Assembly (NCBI GenBank): GCA_023423275.1
Contig: JAFAFW010000091.1
Span: 1 to 12,495, forward strand
Length of the DNA: 12,495 bases
Direction: 5' to 3'
DNA from: Pseudomonadota bacterium
Lineage (GTDB): Bacteria; Pseudomonadota; Alphaproteobacteria; Rhizobiales; Hyphomicrobiaceae
Of the stretch, positions 6,465 to 12,495 are shown in pieces; position 1 is the first letter of the stretch; the number at the start of each line of letters is the position of its first letter. Made by a program: the position numbers and the translations under genes. The notes under the pieces were generated by a model. It made no database searches and was not told the origin of the DNA. It saw only the letters and a program-made list of their open reading frames with translations.

Positions 6465-7526
6465 ATGAAAATAAGCGAAAATATTGCAGAGCTATTAGGG
6501 AAAAAGGCATCCTTCTATTTGGATCACGTTTGTGAAAAAATAACGAAGGATGAATTACAAACCCCCGGTAAGGATGGTCTTGACCAGGTATTTGGAAATA
6601 GCAATAGAAATCCACAAGTACTGCGAAGTCTTTCCCAGTTGTACAAACACGGGAATCTGGGAAGCACAGGCTACTTAAGCATCCTGCCTATCGATCAAGG
6701 TATTGAGCATAGTGCCGCTTTTTCGTTCTATAAAAACCGTGACTATTTTGACCCCGAGAATATAATAAAACTAGCCATTGAAGCTGGTTGCAATGCTGTG
6801 GCATCTACGTTTGGCGTACTGGGATTGAACGCCCGAAAATATGCCCACAAAATCCCATTTATTGTAAAAATTAATCACAATGAACTGCTTACCTATCCAA
6901 ATTCCTATGACCAAACACTATTTGGAAAGGTTAAATCGGCTTGGGATATGGGAGCTGTTGCTGTGGGTGCTACCATTTATTTTGGTTCAAAAGAAAGTAA
7001 CAGACAGCTTAAAGAAATAGCCGAAGCCTTCGAAGAAGCACATAGTTTGGGAATGGCAACCATTTTATGGTGCTATACCCGTAATGATGCTTTTAAAACC
7101 GAAACTGAAGATTATCACACGTCTGCAGATTTAACGGGACAAGCCAATCATTTGGGTGTGACCATTCAGGCTGATATAATCAAACAAAAACTTCCGACCA
7201 ACAATTTTGGATTTAGAGAAATAGGATTTGGAAAGTATGACGATGCTATGTATAAAGCGCTTACCACAGACCATCCTATTGACTTATGCAGATTGCAGGC
7301 GGCCAATTGCTATATGGGCAAAATAGGATTGATCAATTCAGGAGGCGGATCCAAAGGTGAGTCTGATTTCGTTGAAGCAGTTATAACGGCCGTAGTCAAT
7401 AAACGAGCAGGAGGAACTGGATTGATTATGGGAAGAAAGGCATTTCAAAAACCATTCGCTGAAGGGATAGAATTAATCAATGCGGTCCAAAGTGTTTATT
7501 TGAACGGTAAAATTACAATAGCGTGA
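6465..7526 (+). CDS. fbaB: Class I fructose-bisphosphate aldolase (FbaB/DhnA type)
   Basis: From ATG 6465 the protein is 353 residues, close to E. coli FbaB (350), and it can be aligned from memory along nearly its whole length. Clear blocks include YLSILPIDQGIEHSA, a FDPEN segment, IEAGCNAVASTFGVLG, PFIVKINHNE (with the Schiff-base lysine region), GAVAVGATIYFGS, DLTGQANHLG, NCYMGKIGLINSGG and KRAGGTGLIMGRKAF, ending LNGKITIA. Class I aldolases cleave or form fructose 1,6-bisphosphate through a lysine Schiff base and need no metal. An earlier in-frame ATG at 6381 would add 28 Pro- and Lys-rich residues that the family lacks; 6465 is preferred because MKISENIAELLGK aligns with the known N-terminus. 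It acts with the type II GAPDH in triose-phosphate metabolism. A class II zinc enzyme is probably the housekeeping aldolase elsewhere. Confidence 0.92.
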   Translation: MKISENIAELLGKKASFYLDHVCEKITKDELQTPGKDGLDQVFGNSNRNPQVLRSLSQLYKHGNLGSTGYLSILPIDQGIEHSAAFSFYKNRDYFDPENIIKLAIEAGCNAVASTFGVLGLNARKYAHKIPFIVKINHNELLTYPNSYDQTLFGKVKSAWDMGAVAVGATIYFGSKESNRQLKEIAEAFEEAHSLGMATILWCYTRNDAFKTETEDYHTSADLTGQANHLGVTIQADIIKQKLPTNNFGFREIGFGKYDDAMYKALTTDHPIDLCRLQAANCYMGKIGLINSGGGSKGESDFVEAVITAVVNKRAGGTGLIMGRKAFQKPFAEGIELINAVQSVYLNGKITIA

Positions 7527-7610
7527 AGTATTTGGTTAAAACATCAGTCCTTTAGGATTTCTAAGCTTATTTTAAAAAATCATTGCCGAGGTCATAACCA
7601 ATTCATTCAG

Positions 7611-7624
7611 CATTACCAGTAATG
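7611..7624 (+). repeat. Perfect inverted repeat just upstream of the ATP-cone gene
   Basis: CATTAC-CA-GTAATG is a perfect 6-base inverted repeat with a 2-base centre, ending 17 bases before the start at 7642. Its position suits a small operator or a hairpin near the ribosome-binding region, but no regulator is known to match it. It sits in a 115-base AT-rich gap with no other gene. Confidence 0.3.
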
Positions 7625-7641
7625 ACAATACATATAAAAAA

Positions 7642-8487
7642 ATGAAACACCCAATCAACATAGTGAAGTATTCTGGCGACGTGGTAGCTTTTAATGTAGA
7701 CAAGCTTATTAATTCCTTAAGGCGTTCCCAAGCAAGTGAAGAATTGATTCAACATATAGTAGCGCAAGTGGAAAACCAATTATATGATGGTATTTCCACC
7801 AAAAAAATTTATCAAATGGCGTTCAAGATGCTGAAGGATAAATCAAGGGTTAGTGCTTCAAAGTACAAGCTCAAAAAAGCCTTGATGGAATTGGGGCCAT
7901 CCGGCTTTCCGTTTGAAAAATTGGTAGGTAAATTGTTGTCCCACGAAGGGTTTGATGCAAAAGTTGGTGTGATTGTAAAAGGTAATTGTGTACAACACGA
8001 AGTGGATGTGGTAGCACAAAAGGATAATGATCATTATATGATAGAATGTAAATACCACAGTGACCAGGGACGTTTTTGCAATGTGAAGATTCCCTTATAT
8101 ATCCATTCAAGATTTTTGGATGTAGAAAAACAATGGCTACAATTAAAAGGCCACGAGGCTAAATTTCATAAAGGAGGTTTGTACACCAATACCCGATTTA
8201 CAAGTGATGCCATACAATATGGAAATTGTGTTGGATTATTATTGACAGGTTGGGATTACCCAAGAGGAAATGGTTTAAAGGATAGAATAGATAAATCCGG
8301 GCTACATCCGTTAACCGCTTTAACAACACTCACAAAAGCTGAAAAAACAAAGTTATTGGATGAAGGTATTGTGCTTTGCAAAGAAGTTTACGGAAACCCA
8401 GGTTTATTAGAGAAAATAGGGATACCGAAAGCAAGACATAAAAATATTCTCGAAGATTCAGAAGAATTATGCGCCACTCATATATGA
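7642..8487 (+). CDS. ATP-cone domain fused to a PD-(D/E)XK restriction-endonuclease-like domain
   Basis: A 281-residue protein with two parts. Residues about 5-88 look like an ATP-cone (NrdR/ribonucleotide-reductase type nucleotide sensor), with VKYSGDVVAFNVDKLINSLRRS near the start and a KSRVSASKYKLKKAL helix at its end. Residues about 90-215 look like an Mrr-like nuclease domain: FEKLVGKLLSHEGF is the usual first helix, followed by D122 (in HEVDVV) and E135-C-K137 (in MIECKYH), giving the D-x12-ExK catalytic core. A C-terminal helical tail (about 225-275) ends it. The architecture implies a nuclease gated by ATP or dATP, but the substrate and any real nuclease activity are unproven. It starts a block with the beta-CASP protein downstream. 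I recall such ATP-cone/nuclease proteins beside metallo-beta-lactamase genes, which supports a functional pair. Confidence 0.82.
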   Translation: MKHPINIVKYSGDVVAFNVDKLINSLRRSQASEELIQHIVAQVENQLYDGISTKKIYQMAFKMLKDKSRVSASKYKLKKALMELGPSGFPFEKLVGKLLSHEGFDAKVGVIVKGNCVQHEVDVVAQKDNDHYMIECKYHSDQGRFCNVKIPLYIHSRFLDVEKQWLQLKGHEAKFHKGGLYTNTRFTSDAIQYGNCVGLLLTGWDYPRGNGLKDRIDKSGLHPLTALTTLTKAEKTKLLDEGIVLCKEVYGNPGLLEKIGIPKARHKNILEDSEELCATHI

Positions 8488-8526
8488 AGTCACAAATAAA
8501 CAATTATTAATTTAAATACAAAAAAG

Positions 8527-8592
8527 ATGAAAATTGGAGAATCGCTTACACACCTTTCTGGTGGTGGACACTATAAAATACCGGACAAATGA
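8527..8592 (+). CDS. Possible 21-residue leader peptide coupled to the beta-CASP gene
   Basis: ATG 8527 opens a 21-codon frame, beginning MKIGES and containing SGGGHYK, whose TGA stop (8590-8592) overlaps the ATG of the next gene (8589) as ATGA. An A-rich AAAAAG run precedes the ATG, much as it does for genes here. Such a stop-start overlap is the classical layout for translational coupling. The peptide has no signal or membrane segment. It may be a real small protein, an upstream ORF that meters translation of the RNase-like gene, the remnant of an older start region, or chance in an AT-rich gap. No homologue is recognised. Confidence 0.4.
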   Translation: MKIGESLTHLSGGGHYKIPDK

Positions 8593-9965
8593 AAAACAAT
8601 AAAATAAATATCCATTTTTTGGGTGCGGCAAGTACCGTAACCGGCTCAAAATATTTAGTGGACACGGGAGATCGTAAAATTCTAATAGACTGCGGTCTTT
8701 TTCAAGGGTTGAAAGAATTGCGCTTTAAAAACTGGGAGTATCTGCCTGTAGAAGTTTCAAAAATAGATGTGGTACTGCTTACCCACGGCCATTTAGACCA
8801 TACAGGTTATCTCCCTCGATTGGTAAAACAAGGGTATAATGGGCCTATCTATGGCACCAATCCAACATTGGATATTGCCAAAATCATACTGAACGACAGT
8901 GCAAAAATACAGGAACAGGAAGCCGCGCGTGCCAATAAGGAAGGTTATTCCAAACACAGTCCCGCCGTACCACTTTACGATTTAAAGGATGTAGAAAAAA
9001 CCATTTCACATTTTAAGGGTGTTCCACAATCACAATGGATTCCATTGTTTGATGGTATCAGAGCCCGATTTAAGTATAATGGACATATTTTGGGTGCTAC
9101 TTTCATAGAGCTGGATGTACACGGAAAACGCTTTGTTTTTTCGGGCGATATTGGAAGAACAAATGATTTACTATTGTACCCACCCTTGAAACCGAAAAAG
9201 GCCGATGTTCTTTTCATAGAATCGACCTATGGAGGAAGGTTTCATCCTGATGAAGTGGAAGCCATTCCACAGATTGAAAAATTAGTCAACGACACCATCA
9301 ATAGAGGCGGCTGCTTATTTATCCCAAGTTTTTCTGTTGAACGGGCCCAACTGATGATGCTTGTTTTTTGGACATTGCTCAAGGAGAACAAAATACCAAA
9401 AGTACAAATGATAATGGACAGCCCAATGGGAGCCAATATATTGGAGCTGTTCCACCGCACAAGGGATTGGCATCGATTAAAGGACAATGAATGTGATGAA
9501 ATGTGTTCGTATTTTACAGTGGTAAGCAGCTATCGTGAAACTATGGAATTACGAACTGACAATAAACCTAAAATAGTAATTGCAGGTAGTGGAATGATTA
9601 CAGGTGGAAGAATGCTCAACTATCTCGAAACACAAGCGCAGAACCCCAAGAATACCTTGCTGTTTATAGGTTATCAGGCTGAAGGTACCCGTGGAAGAAA
9701 ATTATTGGAAGGGGATAAGGAATTAAAAGTATACGGAAAATGGGTGCCTTTTAATATGGAGGTAGCTGAAATTAAAGGACTCTCGGCACATGCAGACCAT
9801 GCAGAACTTATGGATTGGATGAGCAAATTAAACAATAAACCCGAGCGAATCTTTATTGTACACGGCGAAAAAGAAAGTGCGGAAGCCCTTCAAAAAGGGA
9901 TAAAGGAAACACATGGATGGGATGCTGAAATCCCAGAACTCTACAGTATTGAAGAAATAGAATAG
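8589..9965 (+). CDS. Beta-CASP metallo-beta-lactamase RNase-like protein (CPSF73/YSH1-like)
   Basis: A 458-residue protein with the full set of metallo-beta-lactamase/beta-CASP motifs: H66-GHLDH71 (motif 2), H166 in NGHILGA (motif 3) and D187 in FSGDIGR (motif 4), then IESTYGGR and the beta-CASP inserted domain with PSFSVERAQ and MDSPMGA. After these come SGMITGGRML, GYQAEGTRGR, SAHADH (His401, Asp403, His404) and HGE at His425. All zinc ligands appear intact. The family cleaves RNA as endonuclease or 5'-exonuclease (archaeal and bacterial CPSF73-like and RNase J relatives), in the cytosol. The start at 8589 fits the typical N-terminus (a beta strand leading into LGAASTVTGSKYLV). The gene overlaps the preceding 21-codon frame by 4 bases and lies 101 bases after the ATP-cone gene. 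RNA is the likely substrate; a DNA substrate cannot be excluded. Confidence 0.9.
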   Translation: MKNNKINIHFLGAASTVTGSKYLVDTGDRKILIDCGLFQGLKELRFKNWEYLPVEVSKIDVVLLTHGHLDHTGYLPRLVKQGYNGPIYGTNPTLDIAKIILNDSAKIQEQEAARANKEGYSKHSPAVPLYDLKDVEKTISHFKGVPQSQWIPLFDGIRARFKYNGHILGATFIELDVHGKRFVFSGDIGRTNDLLLYPPLKPKKADVLFIESTYGGRFHPDEVEAIPQIEKLVNDTINRGGCLFIPSFSVERAQLMMLVFWTLLKENKIPKVQMIMDSPMGANILELFHRTRDWHRLKDNECDEMCSYFTVVSSYRETMELRTDNKPKIVIAGSGMITGGRMLNYLETQAQNPKNTLLFIGYQAEGTRGRKLLEGDKELKVYGKWVPFNMEVAEIKGLSAHADHAELMDWMSKLNNKPERIFIVHGEKESAEALQKGIKETHGWDAEIPELYSIEEIE

Positions 9966-9983
9966 ACTTTTAAACCACACTAA

Positions 9984-10023
9984 AAGGTAACCTTGTTAAA
10001 AATACATTATTCTTCACTATAGC
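9984..10023 (+). promoter_or_regulatory. Weak promoter-like signals and small palindrome before the copper ATPase gene
   Basis: AAGGT-A-ACCTT (9984-9994) is a perfect 5-base inverted repeat. It overlaps TTGTTA (9993-9998), which lies 19 bases from TATAGC (10018-10023). This gap follows the beta-CASP stop and is AT-rich, so an independent metal-inducible promoter would make sense here, but these matches are weak and do not follow the Bacteroidota TAnnTTTG rule. Confidence 0.2.
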
Positions 10024-10055
10024 TAATAAATTTAAAAAATCTTAAATCTTTTTTT

Positions 10056-12167
10056 ATGAAAAAATACGTTTGTCCAATGCACCCCCAGATACTCAAAGAT
10101 GAGCCGGGAAAGTGCCCATTGTGCGGGATGGCTTTAGTTCCTTTTGGGAAAACCGATAATCACGACCACAAACACCATGATCATGGGGAAGACCAGCATT
10201 CAGCACACCTACATGATAAACACGAAGGCCATCAGACACATGATTTCCTGAAAAGATTTTGGATCAGTTTAATTATTACTGTTCCTATTCTGGCTCTTTC
10301 ACATATGATCCAAAACTGGCTTGGGTACAGTTTGGAATTTACCGGAGACAAATACGTGCTGCTCGCCCTTGGGACTTTAATTTACCTGTACGGAGGGATG
10401 CCTTTTTTAAAAGGAATGGTGGGGGAAATCAGAGCAAAAGCCATTGGGATGATGACGTTAGTTGCCATCGCTATTTCTGTAGCCTATTTTTATTCCACGG
10501 CAGTCGTATTTGGCCTTCAAGGAATGGATTTCTTTTGGGAATTGGCAACGCTGATCGTCATTATGTTGCTTGGTCACTGGTTGGAAATGCGTTCGCAAAT
10601 GGCAGCCTCCAAGGCATTACAATCCCTTGTGGCTTTGTTGCCAAATGAAGTAACTGTTGAACGAAATGGTGAAGCTCTGAAAATAAAACTGGAAGAACTA
10701 AAAAACGGTGAGACCGTTATCATCAGGCCCGGTGAAAAAATCCCGGCTGATGGGGTAATTTCAGGAGGAAATTCATCTGTAAATGAAAGTATGCTGACAG
10801 GAGAAAGCGTTCCTGTAAAAAAGCAGGCAGGTGGAAAAGTGATTGCCGGATCTATTAATGGCGATGGCATGCTAAAAATAACCGCAACCGGTGTAGGGAA
10901 GGATAGTTATCTCAATAAAGTCATCAATCTTGTACAAGAGGCACAAGAGGCAAAGTCCAATACGCAAAACCTTGCTGATAAGGTAGCAAAGTGGCTCACA
11001 TTCATCGCCATCGCAGTAGGTGTAGGCACCTTTATTTATTGGTTCAGCAGCAGCGGCGACCTTGCTTTTGCTCTGGAAAGAATGGTCACGGTTATGGTTA
11101 CAGCCTGTCCGCACGCATTGGGTGTTGCTATACCATTAGTGGTCGCCATTTCGACCACCCTTTCAGCAACAAACGGTCTGCTGATCCGCAATCGAACCGC
11201 GTTTGAAACTACACGGAATTTGTCTACCATTATTTTTGATAAAACAGGAACGCTTACCCAAGGCTCTCACGCTGTGGAAAGGGTAATCCCGGTAACCGAT
11301 GAATATACAGCTGACGACATCATCATGTATGCGGCGGCGGTTCAACAAAATTCCGAGCATCATATTGCCAAAGGCGTGATGACAACCTTGAAAGAAAGGA
11401 GCCTTGAATTATGGAACTCAGAAGATTTTCAATACATGCAGGGTATCGGTGTCCAAGGCGTCGTAAATAAGAAAAAAGTTGTGGCTGCCGGTCCCAACTA
11501 TTTTAAAGCAAATAATTTATCAATGCCTGAAATTCCAACAGAGATCAATCAAGATGCTGAAACCGTGAATTTTGTTTTGATTAACGATAAGGTAATTGGA
11601 ATAATCACCTTGGCGGACAGTATTCGTCAAGGATCTCAAGAGGCAATTGATGAATTAAGAAAGATGAACATCAAATCTTTCCTGCTCACGGGCGATAATG
11701 AACACATAGCCAAAGCGGTTTCCGATAAATTAGGGATGGATGGCTTTATGGCCAATGTTCTGCCCCACCAAAAACAGGAAAAGGTAAAAGAGTATCAGGC
11801 AGCCGGAGAAATTGTAGCAATGACCGGAGACGGCGTGAATGATGCGCCCGCTTTAGCACAGGCAGATGTCGGCATAGCAGTGGGTTCCGGAACAGATGTA
11901 GCGGCCGAAACTGCGGATATTATCTTAGTAAACAGTGATCCACGGGATGTAATGAAATTAGTGGATTTTGGAAAACGGACATACAAGAAAATGGTTCAAA
12001 ATCTTATTTGGGCTGTAGGTTACAACGTGGTAGCCATTCCTTTAGCAGCAGGGATATTGTATCCAAATTTCGTACTCAGCCCTGCAATGGGTGCGGTGTT
12101 GATGAGCGTTAGTACCATTGTAGTAGCGATCAATGCGAGCCTCTTAAAATTAAAACCGCTAAAATGA
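10056..12167 (+). CDS. copB: P1B-3 type copper-exporting P-type ATPase (CopB-like, CPH motif)
   Basis: A 703-residue P-type ATPase. The N-terminus holds a small heavy-metal-binding domain (C6-PMHP...C20-PLC23-GM) and then a His- and Asp-rich stretch (about 34-63). Catalytic motifs are TGES at 248-251 (actuator), CPH at 351-353 in the metal-transport helix, DKTGTLT with phosphorylated Asp395, and GDGVNDAP with Asp592. The last helices show GYN and MSVST (683-687), followed by an AINA segment, as in CopB-type P1B-3 pumps. CPH in place of CPC and the His-rich N-terminus point to Cu(I)/Cu(II) export from the cytosol across the inner membrane, using ATP; silver is also possible. It starts after a 90-base gap and may have its own promoter. 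The next gene, 45 bases on, encodes a related metal-binding domain. The gene symbol is a family match, not a confirmed orthologue. Confidence 0.92.
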   Translation: MKKYVCPMHPQILKDEPGKCPLCGMALVPFGKTDNHDHKHHDHGEDQHSAHLHDKHEGHQTHDFLKRFWISLIITVPILALSHMIQNWLGYSLEFTGDKYVLLALGTLIYLYGGMPFLKGMVGEIRAKAIGMMTLVAIAISVAYFYSTAVVFGLQGMDFFWELATLIVIMLLGHWLEMRSQMAASKALQSLVALLPNEVTVERNGEALKIKLEELKNGETVIIRPGEKIPADGVISGGNSSVNESMLTGESVPVKKQAGGKVIAGSINGDGMLKITATGVGKDSYLNKVINLVQEAQEAKSNTQNLADKVAKWLTFIAIAVGVGTFIYWFSSSGDLAFALERMVTVMVTACPHALGVAIPLVVAISTTLSATNGLLIRNRTAFETTRNLSTIIFDKTGTLTQGSHAVERVIPVTDEYTADDIIMYAAAVQQNSEHHIAKGVMTTLKERSLELWNSEDFQYMQGIGVQGVVNKKKVVAAGPNYFKANNLSMPEIPTEINQDAETVNFVLINDKVIGIITLADSIRQGSQEAIDELRKMNIKSFLLTGDNEHIAKAVSDKLGMDGFMANVLPHQKQEKVKEYQAAGEIVAMTGDGVNDAPALAQADVGIAVGSGTDVAAETADIILVNSDPRDVMKLVDFGKRTYKKMVQNLIWAVGYNVVAIPLAAGILYPNFVLSPAMGAVLMSVSTIVVAINASLLKLKPLK

Positions 12168-12212
12168 TGGTGGCAATCAATCCTTGTCGAACAGTAACAA
12201 CAACAATATGTT

Positions 12213-12495
12213 ATGAGATATAATTTAATACTGCTACTTATGCTTGTTACGATAAACAGTAGCGCTCAATCAACACACTCGTCTCATGAGCAAAAAATGG
12301 GTAACCCACAAATAAATGTAAATGAGGGCGAGACGGAACAACAAAAGGCATACACCTGTCCAATGCATCCAGAAATACTCTCCGATAAACCGGGAAACTG
12401 TCCCAAATGCGGGATGAAGCTTGTTCCTAAAAAGATGGAGGGTAACGAAAGCCACGGAGAGATGAATATGAACAAGCAAGCCCAAGAAAATGTCC
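12213..12495 (+). CDS. Exported protein with heavy-metal-binding domain, 3' truncated
   Basis: The frame from ATG 12213 is open to the window end (94 complete codons), so the gene continues outside. It begins with a short signal peptide (a NLILLLMLV core, cleavage near SSAQ at residue 19), then a hydrophilic linker, and a domain from Y47 with C49-PMHP...C63-PKC66-GM that closely matches the N-terminal domain of the ATPase. A Met- and His-containing tail follows (HGEMNMNK). The domain probably binds Cu or another soft metal in the periplasm. Full-length proteins starting this way in Bacteroidota can be RND efflux adaptors (CusB-like), multicopper oxidases or small metal-binding proteins, and the visible part does not decide between them. 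The start is chosen because the signal peptide begins there; ATG 12208 stops after two codons. Confidence 0.75.
   Translation, partial: MRYNLILLLMLVTINSSAQSTHSSHEQKMGNPQINVNEGETEQQKAYTCPMHPEILSDKPGNCPKCGMKLVPKKMEGNESHGEMNMNKQAQENV

Noticed and set aside
7642..8487. NrdR-type transcription regulator
   Set aside because: The ATP-cone is at the N-terminus and is followed by a nuclease-like domain. The zinc ribbon that precedes the cone in NrdR is absent.
9242..9487. Minus-strand open frame of 81 codons inside the beta-CASP gene
   Set aside because: It is antisense to conserved motifs of the forward protein, with no recognisable domain. The other minus-strand frames (for example 10574-10870, 8975-9217, 12270-12485) were rejected for the same reason.
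9993..10023. A MerR/CueR-type copper promoter (19-base spacer) before the ATPase
   Set aside because: The spacing is right but the spacer contains no dyad, as a CueR-type operator should. The palindrome lies outside it, overlapping only the -35-like end.
10259..10648. Forward 129-codon frame inside the copper ATPase gene
   Set aside because: The ATPase reading frame is intact across the region with catalytic and membrane motifs, and the alternative frame has no recognisable family.

Overview
The window reads as a stretch of a Bacteroidota genome (Flavobacteriia or Sphingobacteriia type, inferred). The DNA is AT-rich by eye, ribosome-binding sites are weak and A-rich, and several families are ones usually met in this phylum: a haem-binding CHSNNT/YPWY protein, the DUF2933 and DUF5676 small membrane proteins, and a CPH-type copper ATPase with an N-terminal CPMHP...CPxCGM domain. 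All supported genes lie on the + strand with short gaps. No gap exceeds 300 bases, and no RNA gene, insertion sequence, CRISPR array or convincing terminator was seen.

Layout. The left edge (1-287) is the C-terminal part of a haem-binding-domain protein. A metabolic and membrane block follows: archaeal-type AMP phosphorylase (360-1862), ribose-phosphate pyrophosphokinase (1873-2766), two tiny membrane proteins (DUF2933 at 2920-3135, overlapping DUF5676 at 3122-3400), archaeal-type (type II) glyceraldehyde-3-phosphate dehydrogenase (3403-4434), a site-2 protease with a CBS pair (4482-5585), an exported protein of unknown function (5625-6296), and a metal-independent class I fructose-bisphosphate aldolase (start probably 6465, end 7526). 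Next comes a nucleic-acid block: an ATP-cone fused to a PD-(D/E)XK nuclease-like domain (7642-8487), a 21-codon ORF whose stop overlaps the next start (8527-8592), and a beta-CASP metallo-beta-lactamase RNase-like protein (8589-9965). The right end is copper handling: a P1B-3 (CopB-type) ATPase (10056-12167) and the start of an exported protein with the same small metal-binding domain (12213 to the edge).

How the parts may fit together (inference). AMP phosphorylase splits nucleoside monophosphates into base and ribose 1,5-bisphosphate, and PRPP synthetase makes the donor that can return bases to nucleotides. The aldolase and type II GAPDH act on triose and hexose phosphates. A beta-CASP RNase could supply mononucleotides, and the ATP-cone could sense nucleotide state. 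The metal-free aldolase and the non-standard GAPDH are of the kind that could stand in for metal- or thiol-sensitive housekeeping enzymes, which fits flanking copper-export and haem-binding genes. The best candidate for something undescribed is therefore a copper- or redox-stress island carrying a nucleotide-to-central-carbon module. No ribose-1,5-bisphosphate isomerase or RuBisCO is present in the window, so the archaeal AMP pathway is not complete here.
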